Origin: Alistipes provencensis
GTDB taxonomy: Bacteria; Bacteroidota; Bacteroidia; Bacteroidales; Rikenellaceae
Length of the DNA: 64,000 nt
Assembly: GCF_900083545.1 (NCBI RefSeq)
Contig: NZ_LT559262.1
Location: 968,397-1,032,396, forward strand
Direction of reading: 5' to 3'
Both the position numbers and the translations under genes were made by a program. The stretch's first letter is position 1, and each line of letters opens with the position of its first letter. Shown here piece by piece: positions 32,666-43,100 of this stretch. Under the pieces are notes generated by a model. The model was given only the letters and a program-made list of their open reading frames with translations, was not told the origin of the DNA and did not search any database.

Positions 32666-34987
32666 TTACAATGCGTTAAACACGGATTTACTCAGTTGAC
32701 CACTATTTGGTCCAACCATTACCTCGAACTCGCCCGGCTCATAGATATAGCGCAAATCGGGCGTGTAGAACTTCAGCATTTCCGTATCGATCGAGAAATC
32801 GACCTGCTTCGTCTCCCCGGGCTCCAACCGTATTTTCCGGAACCCCTTCAGTTCCATGACCGGCCGCGTAACCGAAGCCATCCGGTCACGCAGGTAGAGC
32901 TGTACAACCTCACTGCCCGGACGTTTGCCCGTATTGGTCACCCGGATACTTGCCGTGACGCACTCTCCCGGCGCCATCTGCGTCCGGTCCAGCTCCAGAT
33001 CTCCGTATCGGAAATCGGTATAGCTCAGCCCGTATCCGAACGGATAGAGCGGCAACACCGTCTCGTCGATATAACCGGTAACATAGGCGCGGATCGTCCC
33101 GGCCTCATCAGCCGGACGGCCTGTCGACTTATAGCTGTACCGCAGGGGAGCCTGCCCGACCGTGCGAGGAAAGGTCATCGTCAACCGCCCGCCGGGCTCC
33201 GCATTGCCAAACAACACATCGGCCACGGCCAATCCGGCCTCGGTTCCCGGGAACCAGACATTCAGGATCGCATCCAGATTCGCATCCTCCCACACGAGGG
33301 TCATCGGACGCCCTGCGAAGAGGACCAGTACGACCGGTTTTCCGGTCCGTTTCAGCTTTTTCAGCAGTTCCTTCTGGGCGTCGGGAATATCGAGGTAAGC
33401 ACGTGAAGCCCCCTCGCCCGCCAACTCAGCGGCCTCGCCCATAACCGCCACGATCACATCGGCCTTCCGGGCAACGGCAAGAGCCTCAGCCTCCAACTGT
33501 TCGACCGTCCGGTCATCGCGGTCGAAATGTTTATAAGGGGTACCCCAATTCTGCGTAACCCGGTCTTCCATCTCTTTGTCATAGGTCAGGTTGCTACCTT
33601 TAGCATAAAGCAGTTTGACCCGGTCGCCGACTACGGTACGCAGCCCCTCCATCACGGAAACAGCCGAATATAAGTCTGCACCCATTGTCCAAGTCCCCAA
33701 CATATTCGGCTTATTATCGGCCAGCGGGCCAATAACGGCTACGGTTCCCCCGGGCGCAAGCGGCAGCAACTGATTCTTGTTCTTCAGCAGCACGAAGCTT
33801 TCAGCCGCCATCCGGCGCGCTTCAGCCCGGTGTTCCGGAGTGAACACATCCGACCGGATTCGCATCGTATCGTTGTATTTGTAAGGATCGCTAAAAAGCC
33901 CCAACTTATATTTTGCCCGCAGTATCCTGCGACACGCCCGGTCAATATCCTCCATTCGGACCTTGCCCGCATCAAGCGAGGCTTTCAGCGTGCCCCATAG
34001 CCCCTGACTGGCCATATCCATGTCCAACCCGGCCTTAAGACCGCGAGCCGAAACCTTCTGCAAATCCCCGATACCGTGCACGGTCATCTCCCGCACGGCA
34101 TCCCAATCCGAAACGACGAATCCGTCGAATCCCCAGTCCCGGCGCAGGACATCGTTCAACAACCACTCGTTCGCTGCGGCAGGAACACCTTCCACCTCGT
34201 TAAATGCCGCCATCACGCTGCCGGCACCGGCGTCGACAGCGCTTTTGTAGGGCAGAAAATAATCCGTATACATACGCTGACGGCTCATATCCACCGAATT
34301 ATAATCCCGGCCTCCTTCCGGAGCTCCGTACAGCGCGAAATGTTTGACGCAGGCCAGTATCTGATCGTTACGGGAAAGGTCGCCCTGATACCCCTTCACA
34401 TAAGCCTCGGCGATCAGCGAAGCCAGATAAGGGTCCTCGCCGGAGCCCTCGGCGACACGTCCCCAGCGCGCATCGAACGAGATATCGACCATCGGGCTGA
34501 AAGTCCAGCTCACACCCTGGGCACTCGCCTCGACTGCCGATATCCGGGCCGACCGCTCGATCGTCTCCGGATTCCAGGTGGCAGACATGCCCAACGGTAT
34601 CGGGAAAACGGTGTTATAACCATGTATCACATCCATACCGAACAGCAACGGAATTCCCAAACGGCTCTCCGTCACTGCAGCCTGCTGAAGTTCAAGCATC
34701 TTCGCCGGCGACATCACGTTCAGCAACGCCCCGATCTCCCCTTTGGAAATGCGGTCACCCGTAGCCGATTCCGTCACCGGTCCGGTCATGGCGGACCCGT
34801 CCACCGGGACCAGATTCAACTGCCCTATTTTCTCTTCCAGAGTCATCTCGGAGAGCAACTTATCGACAAACCGGTCCATCTCACGATCACCGCTGTCCAT
34901 CCCCGGATGCGAACATCCGACCATACCCGTACATAATCCCAACAGTACGGTTCGCTTCAATCTCTTCATCATCTTAACCATATTCAT
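32666..34987 (-). CDS. GH3-family beta-glycosidase (BglX-like)
   Basis: A 773-residue exported protein from the ATG at 34987, one base past the stop of the beta-helix gene; starts at 34972 or 34969 (MKRLKRTVLLG) would suit the lipoprotein signal (GLCTGMVGCSHPG) equally well. It is a complete three-part GH3 enzyme: the TIM-barrel with ILACVKHFALYGAPEGGRDYN, and the nucleophile D294 in GFVVSDWDAVREM; the alpha/beta sandwich with VAVIGPLADNKPNMLGTW; and the fibronectin-III-like end (TGKRPGSEVVQLYLRD). Members remove terminal beta-glucose, xylose or related sugars with retention. In this rhamnose-oriented locus it probably trims a beta-linked side sugar; the exact sugar is not fixed by sequence. 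Confidence 0.93.
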   Translation of the reverse strand: MNMVKMMKRLKRTVLLGLCTGMVGCSHPGMDSGDREMDRFVDKLLSEMTLEEKIGQLNLVPVDGSAMTGPVTESATGDRISKGEIGALLNVMSPAKMLELQQAAVTESRLGIPLLFGMDVIHGYNTVFPIPLGMSATWNPETIERSARISAVEASAQGVSWTFSPMVDISFDARWGRVAEGSGEDPYLASLIAEAYVKGYQGDLSRNDQILACVKHFALYGAPEGGRDYNSVDMSRQRMYTDYFLPYKSAVDAGAGSVMAAFNEVEGVPAAANEWLLNDVLRRDWGFDGFVVSDWDAVREMTVHGIGDLQKVSARGLKAGLDMDMASQGLWGTLKASLDAGKVRMEDIDRACRRILRAKYKLGLFSDPYKYNDTMRIRSDVFTPEHRAEARRMAAESFVLLKNKNQLLPLAPGGTVAVIGPLADNKPNMLGTWTMGADLYSAVSVMEGLRTVVGDRVKLLYAKGSNLTYDKEMEDRVTQNWGTPYKHFDRDDRTVEQLEAEALAVARKADVIVAVMGEAAELAGEGASRAYLDIPDAQKELLKKLKRTGKPVVLVLFAGRPMTLVWEDANLDAILNVWFPGTEAGLAVADVLFGNAEPGGRLTMTFPRTVGQAPLRYSYKSTGRPADEAGTIRAYVTGYIDETVLPLYPFGYGLSYTDFRYGDLELDRTQMAPGECVTASIRVTNTGKRPGSEVVQLYLRDRMASVTRPVMELKGFRKIRLEPGETKQVDFSIDTEMLKFYTPDLRYIYEPGEFEVMVGPNSGQLSKSVFNAL

Positions 34988-34988
34988 A

Positions 34989-36680
34989 TCATTGAACCGG
35001 AACGAGTGTGACGGCATCCACGAAAGCCGTCTTGTCTTCTTTGCTGAAACTCCGTATCTCTATCATCCGAATCCCCTCCTCGACGACGAAAGGAGCGCTT
35101 TCACAGACCTCATAAGCCGTGGCATCGGCCGGTGAGAACACATCGCTTACCTGTTTGCCGTCGACATAGAATGCCATACTCTGCCCCAAGCCCGAACTCT
35201 CTCGATAAGAGGCCTTGCAGGTCATTCTATAGGTCCCGGCAGCCAACGAAACCCACTGCGTCACATCACTCGCCCCTTGCAGGAAAAGCACCTGCGAACC
35301 TTCCGGGGCCGGAGGAGGGTTGAAGTCGCTCCCATAGCGCGCAACACCCGAATTTCCGCGGAAAGTCCACACGCCGCCCATGGGACGATGCTCGTATTTT
35401 CCATATTCGAGGGCGGGTGATTCGAATCCCCCGTTCGCCAGTGCAGGTGTGCCTGTGTAGGCGGGAGCAATAACGAGCAGCCTCCCGTCGGCCAACTTGT
35501 TGCCCTCGATGGTCACCGAGGGATCGGCCGTGGAGACAAACATCACGCCCTCGGGAAGAGAAAACGTATTGTTGCGGATGATACCGTAGTTATTATCATC
35601 GAGATGGGTGAAATGGATCTCAAATCCGCGGGGCGAATAGGCATTGCGATGGTTGTTCTCGAAACGGCAATTCTCGATCGTACAATGATCGTTCGCCTGC
35701 TCCGAACCACCCCCGCTCTCGAAAAACATAATGGCACATCCGGCATTGTCGTGCATATAACAATTCCGGATAACGACATTGCGGTTATTCCGCTCGAAGT
35801 CGATAGCCTCCCCATCGGGGTCCGTGCCGAGACGCTGCTGAAAGGCGAATTCCGAATCGACGACCTCGTAGCCGTCGACGATACCGAGGAAGAGGCCGCA
35901 AGTCCCCTGCGGAGCCGCCTGCTGCCCGCCGTAAAACGACTTGCAGTTCTTCATGGTACCGCCCTTCACCCCGATGATCGAATAACCTCCGTAATGGCAA
36001 TACTCCGCCTCGCAGTCGGTCACATTGATATTCGTACCGCCCGAAACGGCAAACAAATGCATGGTGCGTTCCGAAGTGCAGGAGACGATCTCGACATTGC
36101 GGTTGTGTTCCGCATTGAAAAAGATGCCGACATAAGGCATATCTGCCGTATGGATGTTCCTCATCACGATATTGCCGTGTGTCCCGCCATCGTTGATACC
36201 CATAACAACGCCGTATCCCGTACCGTTGGAGATCTCCAAGTTCTCGACCTCGAGATAATCCGAATTGTTAATCGTCAGAATGCTGCTCCCGGCAGGCGCC
36301 GTCGGGGCCGTCAGGCGCGGCTTCGCACCACTGCCGTATGAAGAGATGACGATCGGTTTTTCGGCCGTTCCCTTAAACTTGGAATTAATCACCGTCACCC
36401 CGTTCCATGTATCGCCCGATCGGAGCAGGATGCGGTCGCCCGGTTCGAACGTTCCCCGATTGATCCGGTCCAGCGTTTTCCAGGGGGCATCAGGAGAAGT
36501 TCCCGGATTCGAGTCCGAACCGAGCGAGCTGCTGATGTAATAGGCCGGGCCGGCATCCTCTCCGCCGCCTTCGTTGCCGCCTTGGTTACCTCCGGTCGGA
36601 TTCGGGCCCTGCGACTCCCCGCCGCATGCGGAAATAGTCAGCATGCAGCCAAACATACAAAAGAGTTTTCTAAGTGTCAT
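34989..36680 (-). CDS. Lipoprotein with right-handed parallel beta-helix and C-terminal beta-sandwich domain
   Basis: A 563-residue lipoprotein; I chose the ATG at 36680 (MTLRKLFCMF), an alternative six codons earlier is possible. The lipid Cys is in LTISACGGE, followed by a Gly/Asn/Glu-rich linker (NPTGGNQGGNEGGG). Residues about 45-400 form beta-helix coils (YYISSSLGSDSNPGTS, DRILLRSGDTWNGV, YLEVENLEISNGTGYGV, CTIENCRFENNHRNAYS). The last 150 residues (GGFESPALEYGKYEHRP and onwards) look like a carbohydrate-binding beta sandwich. Proteins of this shape include pectate lyases, polygalacturonases, epimerases and GH-like enzymes; no Asp/Arg/Lys active-site triad of a known family stands out. 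In the locus it is likely to act on or bind the same pectin-like polymer. Confidence 0.8.
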   Translation of the reverse strand: MTLRKLFCMFGCMLTISACGGESQGPNPTGGNQGGNEGGGEDAGPAYYISSSLGSDSNPGTSPDAPWKTLDRINRGTFEPGDRILLRSGDTWNGVTVINSKFKGTAEKPIVISSYGSGAKPRLTAPTAPAGSSILTINNSDYLEVENLEISNGTGYGVVMGINDGGTHGNIVMRNIHTADMPYVGIFFNAEHNRNVEIVSCTSERTMHLFAVSGGTNINVTDCEAEYCHYGGYSIIGVKGGTMKNCKSFYGGQQAAPQGTCGLFLGIVDGYEVVDSEFAFQQRLGTDPDGEAIDFERNNRNVVIRNCYMHDNAGCAIMFFESGGGSEQANDHCTIENCRFENNHRNAYSPRGFEIHFTHLDDNNYGIIRNNTFSLPEGVMFVSTADPSVTIEGNKLADGRLLVIAPAYTGTPALANGGFESPALEYGKYEHRPMGGVWTFRGNSGVARYGSDFNPPPAPEGSQVLFLQGASDVTQWVSLAAGTYRMTCKASYRESSGLGQSMAFYVDGKQVSDVFSPADATAYEVCESAPFVVEEGIRMIEIRSFSKEDKTAFVDAVTLVPVQ

Positions 36681-36728
36681 GGTTCTATGGTTTATCATTC
36701 AGTGCTTGTTGAAAAAACTAATCAATTA

Positions 36729-39700
36729 TCAGTAACGTACAATAATTCGCTGTTTTCGTTCATTTTTCGGAAGAACGATCGCCTGACGCTCTGCATCCCA
36801 CTTTGTCCACAGTCGATCATTAATCGTCACTTCCCGAATCGGCTTTCCAAACGGAGCGTGTACAAAAAGCCGTACGTCAGGCAAACAATCCGGAAGCATA
36901 ACTTCCGCCTCTATCGTATTGGCGTCAGCACCCGGTTTGAGAACATAGCTAAATAATCCGAAACGGGTTTGTACTCCGAAAAGTTCGACTCGCTGCCCCA
37001 CCTCCAACCATCGTTGTGGAACTCCATTCGCCAACCAGACTTCATCACCCTGTTCGTCAATTAACATATCGAGAATCTGGCTGACCATGCGTGCTTCATC
37101 CGGAGTTTTGTAAAACGGGCCGCTGGCATGTTCCCACATCCGATATTCCTCCGACAACATGACGACATCCGGATAATACAAGGCTGTAAAATTATTGTAG
37201 AGACTGCGTATCGCAGCTTGGGTTTCATGGCGATCGAGATAAACACTGATCGGATTCTGCAAACCCGCCTGAAAAACCATTCCGCCTCGGCTAAACCAAA
37301 ATTCATCGTCCACCCATCCGTGTGTGTTGAGTCCCATCGAAGAAGAGAGCGTCAGATTATCTTCCCAATCGTTCAAAATCCACTCGGCCATTTTGGAATA
37401 TGGATCTATAAGTCCCGTTTTCAACAAAGTGACCGGCCCATAAAGGACCTCACGCGTAGCCGACAAACGAAGCGTAGGGCGGATATTCATCCCATAACGG
37501 TCGTAATACTCCGATTTTTTCGCTCCGAAGTAACGAAACCGCTGATAAGGATGCACCGGGACATAAGGGATACAGGTATTATTACGCAGCCGTACAACAG
37601 GAGCCTGTTCCATAGCGCGCTGCAAACTGTGAAGAATATCTGTACGGTATGCCTCAGAGGCCACTCTGTAATATTCAGCTTGTGGCATCTTCGCTTCGGC
37701 AAAGGCCTCGGCCATGGATTTCATGCCCAGATAGGCATAAGCATTGGTCGCATACCAATAACGCCATTCGTAGCAATCCTCCAGCATACCGGCAGGCAAC
37801 AACCCGTAATGCAAAACCGGTTCTCCGTTACGGTCGAAAAGTTTGGTCTGATTGCGCTGCTCGATAATCCAATCGGCGGCGCGCATCAGTTGAGGCGCAA
37901 CCCGTTCAAGCCACACCTTGTCCCGTGAATGCAGATAGTGATGGGCCATGCCCCAAAGGACAACGCCATGATTCATATTATAGCCTAACGCCGTATAATC
38001 AATATCCTCGGAAATGCGGACACCATGAAAAACACTTTTTTGGTCTCCGGTATAAGCTCCAGGCAATTTACAACTTCCCTGTAACTGTAAAAACGTTTCA
38101 AGGCAATTTCTGACCGTCTCGACGTCTCCCAACCGGTCCAACAGATGGGTCTGAAAAATGGATTCGTTCGCATAAACCGGATAACTGAATGTAGCGGCAG
38201 GAGCCAGATACAGCCCGCTCTCCGGTTCTTTGGTAATACTCATCCGGATATGGGCGACGGTCGACTTGGCCAATGCATTGAAAGTCGGCTCGGGAACATT
38301 GAAAACGGTGTTTGCGGAGATAACGCCACGCCAATACTCGATAACCCGATCCCGTTCTGCCGCATAATCCAACAGAGCCAGACGCCGGGCATCAACCGGA
38401 GTAAGATTTCCGATAAATGGGAATCTAAAATAAAAAGTTTCCGATGAATTCGCATCCAAGAAGAAGCGACAGCCAATTCCGTGACCGGCATCATCATTGA
38501 ACACAGCAGTCTGAATAGCATCATTTTTCACATGCGAAACCTGAGCCCGCAGAAATTTTTGCCCGCCAACCAGATCGTATACGGAACCATCCTCAAGTGC
38601 GACTTCCGTCAATGCGCTATTCCCTTGCAGCCGGAGATGGGCCTGACGGGCCTGCAACGAAGGATTGGAAACCCGCAACTTCACCATTAAAACGGCCGGT
38701 GTAAATTCATTACGCGCCGTATCAATCGGAGAAAAAGAAACCCCGTCGGCGAAAGTAACGAAAGTCTCCTCCTCGAAAAGCAGTCCCTCGTGCCGCCATT
38801 GCGCTGAAACGACAGGCAGGCAATCATTCAAGACGGACATGCGACAATTATCTTTATTACGAAGATAACAAGGCTCCTCCCCTGTGCCGAAACTCCATGT
38901 AAGCGCATGACCTTTCCAATTACAAAGCGAGAGCGCTTTACCCCGCAGATTTGTCCGGCCTTTATCAATAATCAAATTTCCACCCCATTCAACAGCAAAT
39001 TTCTGCCAGTTCGCATCACATGCCAACGGAAGATAAATACGATTGCCCGATTGATCATAGGTAGGATCCTTAACCGGAATCTCGTGGCGGGCCCTATCGT
39101 AAGAATGTTCGGCTTCGGACATAATTTGCGATCGTATTCCCGAACCATGAATGACTGACGGTAAAAAGGATACAGAGTCATTTGCTGAAGTAATGCAGGC
39201 CCCGAAATCGGGAAGATACATAGGTCCGTCAGCGACATCGTCCGTGGCGAAAGAGAACGTTCCCCGATTCGTCCGTACAGTCAGTATAGTCTCTTCATTC
39301 GATCCAGACAATAGACACCGGGCAGTTGAGGCCTCGATAACCACACCTTTACGCTTACCGTCGTCGAGCTGCCATCCGGCCTTTCCTGATTTACGGTCTC
39401 CCTTTGCCCAATTCCAACCCGAAACATGATGTATGAATCCGTTAAATGCCGAGACACTGCCCATGGCCTCGCCATCTTGCAGAAACTCTATCCGGAAACG
39501 TTCTTTTCGGAGCGCAGCCATCGTATATGCTTCCACGCTGTCAATCACACTTCGATATTCCGACGGAAATTTCACCCGTATTTTGAGTGTTCGACGATAG
39601 AGTATCTCTCCGGGCAGCCGGTCCGCCGTAGGGAGCTCCCCGATACGAAGCGGCAGGAACGTGCAAACGACACGATTACCATTGACAAGGGTCCGAATAT

Positions 39701-40109
39701 CGGCTTGCACCCACTTGCCACGCCACAAATCATCCTCCTCATCTTCATAAGAAGGCATTTGCGGAGGACGATCAGGCCAGGTATCGTGCCAATATTCCAC
39801 TCTAAGGCTATCGACCATTTTCTTTAAAGGCGGCGTATGGCACACGATCTCCAGACGCTGGATATCACGAGGCATCGACCAGCGAATTCCCAAATTTCCG
39901 ACCGGGTCTTCACCTAAAAGGGACGTTCCGGAAACAAGTTCGCAGCCCAATGGCGAGTCGTCATCAGACCAGTAACATGGAGTACCGAAAAAGGCAGCGT
40001 TCAAATATTCATCTTGTATAACACGAGTTATCCGATTTATGCCATAGATTGAATTATTCAACATGGACAAAATCGACAATATAGTAATGCTTATAATCCT
40101 TTTTTTCAT
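36729..40109 (-). CDS. Large (alpha/alpha)6-type secreted protein, probable glycoside hydrolase of uncharacterised family
   Basis: A 1126-residue exported protein (signal to about residue 23, NNSIYGINR). The first 560 residues are beta-rich (IRWSMPRDIQRLEIVCHTPP, RVKFPSEYRSVIDSVEAY, and a long Ig/lectin-like stretch). Residues about 610-1010 are helix repeats of an (alpha/alpha)6 barrel (FNALAKSTVAHIRMS, TFSYPVYANESIFQTHLLDR, YNMNHGVVLWGMAHHYLH, WRYWYATNAYAYLGMKSMAEAF). A closing beta domain carries RFGLFSYVLKPGADANTIE. No family motif I know matches. The coding DNA is visibly lower in GC than both neighbours (roughly 45-50 percent in sampled lines against 60-68 percent). A paralogue-like gene starts at the right end of this window. 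A rhamnose- or uronate-linked hydrolase is a guess from context. Confidence 0.72.
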   Translation of the reverse strand: MKKRIISITILSILSMLNNSIYGINRITRVIQDEYLNAAFFGTPCYWSDDDSPLGCELVSGTSLLGEDPVGNLGIRWSMPRDIQRLEIVCHTPPLKKMVDSLRVEYWHDTWPDRPPQMPSYEDEEDDLWRGKWVQADIRTLVNGNRVVCTFLPLRIGELPTADRLPGEILYRRTLKIRVKFPSEYRSVIDSVEAYTMAALRKERFRIEFLQDGEAMGSVSAFNGFIHHVSGWNWAKGDRKSGKAGWQLDDGKRKGVVIEASTARCLLSGSNEETILTVRTNRGTFSFATDDVADGPMYLPDFGACITSANDSVSFLPSVIHGSGIRSQIMSEAEHSYDRARHEIPVKDPTYDQSGNRIYLPLACDANWQKFAVEWGGNLIIDKGRTNLRGKALSLCNWKGHALTWSFGTGEEPCYLRNKDNCRMSVLNDCLPVVSAQWRHEGLLFEEETFVTFADGVSFSPIDTARNEFTPAVLMVKLRVSNPSLQARQAHLRLQGNSALTEVALEDGSVYDLVGGQKFLRAQVSHVKNDAIQTAVFNDDAGHGIGCRFFLDANSSETFYFRFPFIGNLTPVDARRLALLDYAAERDRVIEYWRGVISANTVFNVPEPTFNALAKSTVAHIRMSITKEPESGLYLAPAATFSYPVYANESIFQTHLLDRLGDVETVRNCLETFLQLQGSCKLPGAYTGDQKSVFHGVRISEDIDYTALGYNMNHGVVLWGMAHHYLHSRDKVWLERVAPQLMRAADWIIEQRNQTKLFDRNGEPVLHYGLLPAGMLEDCYEWRYWYATNAYAYLGMKSMAEAFAEAKMPQAEYYRVASEAYRTDILHSLQRAMEQAPVVRLRNNTCIPYVPVHPYQRFRYFGAKKSEYYDRYGMNIRPTLRLSATREVLYGPVTLLKTGLIDPYSKMAEWILNDWEDNLTLSSSMGLNTHGWVDDEFWFSRGGMVFQAGLQNPISVYLDRHETQAAIRSLYNNFTALYYPDVVMLSEEYRMWEHASGPFYKTPDEARMVSQILDMLIDEQGDEVWLANGVPQRWLEVGQRVELFGVQTRFGLFSYVLKPGADANTIEAEVMLPDCLPDVRLFVHAPFGKPIREVTINDRLWTKWDAERQAIVLPKNERKQRIIVRY

Positions 40110-40119
40110 TACTACTCTC

Positions 40120-43100
40120 CTATTTTACAATCTCATAATCGAACTCCTCGACGACCACCGGTCCGAGCAGTCCGGAAGACTGCAACTCCGAAGATGCGGT
40201 CCACGGGTTGACGGGCGTCCAAGTCTTGCGCTGTCCGGGCGACAACCGCTGGTCACCGATCAACCGGTTCATCCAGTTGTTCGCCACCTCGACCTCCAGC
40301 GTATTTTCACCTTTCCGTACCAAACCAGAAACATCGACCCGATAAGGGGGCGTCCACGTTCCTCCGGCACAAACGCCGTTCAGGTAAACCCGTCCCATGA
40401 CCATCACCTTGCCCAGATTCACATAGACAACGCCGGGACCGACGCTTTCAACCTCGAAAGAGGTCTTGTAACGGGCCGTTCCGGAGAAATAGCGGATACG
40501 CGGATCGTCCGCCGCCGTCCAATCACAAAGCCGATCGAATACGACCGGACCCTCGGGAGCATCCAGCCCTTCGAAAGTCACCTTCCACGGACCCTCGGCC
40601 CGGGCCAGCACGGTCGCTCCGGGAAAATTCCCCACAGATGACGGCCGGGCCTCTTTCTTCCGGTCGAAGACAATGAACGCACTGCCATATGGTTCCAGTT
40701 CCAACGGAACTGTCGTAATCCCGTCCTGCCGCGAGAACCCGGGCAGTTGACGAATGCCGCCGGTCAAGGCATCCCACAGTTCCGGTGCACCGCTCTCCGT
40801 CCGGAAGGCGGCCTCAAACACGACCTTGCGTTCCTGCTGGTTCGACAAGAAATAGACGTCACCCTGCTCCGTTGCCCGATGGATGAACCGGATATCCATA
40901 TTCTGCCCCTCGATGCGGCAGTCGGGCCGCATCGAAAGAAATGCGAAAACCTCCTCCAGCGAACAACCGTCGCCAAAAACGCACCCTTTGCCGTAAACGT
41001 TATATTTCACCGCAGCCTCGGAGGGCCACATCCGTTCCGCAGTCTTTTTCACCCGTTCATCCGCCCCGGGGTATCCGGCCAAACCGGGCGATCGCTCCGG
41101 TGCCGGGCCAAGCACGGTCAGTCCGGCACGAACCATCCGTTCGATCGCATCGAGCAGTTCGGGACGCATGGTACGGAGCTTCGGCAGCACCAGCACGCGG
41201 TACTCCATCCCGCCGTCCAGCACAAGCCGTCCGTCCCGTACCTTCGAATGTTTCAACAGCACCTCTGCATTGATATAATCGAACGAATAGCCGTTCGGAA
41301 GCGCCGGATCGCACACGCCCGTCATCTTCGGCGCATCCTCCCCGATAAAATAGGCCACATCAGCCACATAACGTCCCTGCTGCAACAGATAGCCGGTCCG
41401 CTTGAGGTAATCGACAAAGGCATCCAACTGGCTGAACCATGTGTTTTTCCGATTGAATTCATTGCCGAACCAGGAGCTCATACCCGGGAAGCAGTCTTCG
41501 TAAGGCTGATGAATATAGACATGCAGCAGCGTACTGTTGATGCCTTCGGCAAAGAAACGGTCGCCGCGCTGTTTCATCAGGTAGGGGTAGCGGCTGAAGC
41601 CCTGCAACCCCGCGGTGAACGATTCGGCCCACACGCGGCGCTTCCCGTAAATGTGCGCACAAGATGACGCCGCCCGATTCTCGATGTCACCCAGCGAGCC
41701 CTCGCTCCAGAACTCCCCGGCCACTTCATCGGACTGTCCGCCATATTGCAGAAACTCGCCCGGAAAACCCCAATGGCCGTAATTTTCCAGCCAGGTCGTC
41801 AGGCCGTGTTTATGGCTCTCCTCCCGCAACCCGCCGACATAATCATAAGAGACACGGTCGGCGATGAGCCGGCGAAGATCCCAAAGGAAACGGTCGGAGA
41901 TATCTTGGCTCCCGACAACCGTCCCATGCAAAACCGGAAGATAAGGAAGCGGATCGTAACCATAGGTCTCCTCGAAACGCTCCGCCATATCGTCGGTCCA
42001 ATTCTGCCCTCCGGTCTCGTAACTATCCTGCACAACCACTTTGAAGGTCCGGCGATCCTCTGCCGGAATACGGCGCAGTATCTCTCCGATAAAGGCATCG
42101 AAATGGCTCGCCACATGCTTCTTGCTCATCTTATCGATCTCAAGCCCCAGTCCCTCGGGGCTGGCCGGACCGTTCGTCACGGTCGTAGAACGCATGGCCA
42201 GGCGCTCCACCCGCCATTTCCCGGCAGGGACTTCCCAACGCAACGTTCCGTCGCTGAAACTTGCGGTAATATCCTTCACTGCACCCGGATCGACCGGCAG
42301 CGATTCCTGTACGACGGGCTGAGGTTCCCAAAGATAGTCATGCCACATGGGAAGCGGCGTCTGGAACATCTTTGCAAGCGTCTTTTCCGGGAAGCGTTCC
42401 ACCTGCGGAAGAGACGACAGCATAGCTTTAAAAACAGCGCTGCCCGGCGCCGGAACGACCAACCGGTAAGCTGTCGAAAGTGTTTCGGGAAGGGAGACGA
42501 CGATCGGGGCCAGAGGGTCAAACCCGACGTTCATCTGCAAATTGCTTCTGTCGATGGCAAACCGCTTCAGCAACCTGTATCCTCCGTTTTCCCGGCAGTA
42601 AAGCTCCGCCGACGTAAGGATCGGCCTGTCCACCCAAATCGTAAGGCTACGCATCGGCTGCTCTCCCGACACGTTCCAGTCCAGACGCAACTCCTCTCCG
42701 TCATGCTTCACCGCCCGTTTCGTATCGCTTTCGGCCGTCCCGGGCAATGGATAGGCGATGACCCGCACATCCTTCGCATCAGCCCCCACCTCCGGGAGGG
42801 GGCCCTCGAACAAAGCCGGGCCTTCGATAACGGTCTGCGCCGACGCCAGATAACGCATGCTCTGCTGCGGTTCGACCCAGGGACCTCCCGACTGACTCCA
42901 CCCGGGACTATTAAAAATACCGATCTCTATATCGAGCTCCCCAGCACGCTTCAACGCAGCGTGCATCACACGCCACCACTCCGGCGAAAAGAGCTGATGC
43001 TCCCCATAAGGTTGATCGCCGATGCCAATGTTGCCGATAAAGGCACGGTTGATACCGACCTCCTTCATGGACTCGAGGTCCCGAACCACCCCTTCCTCGG

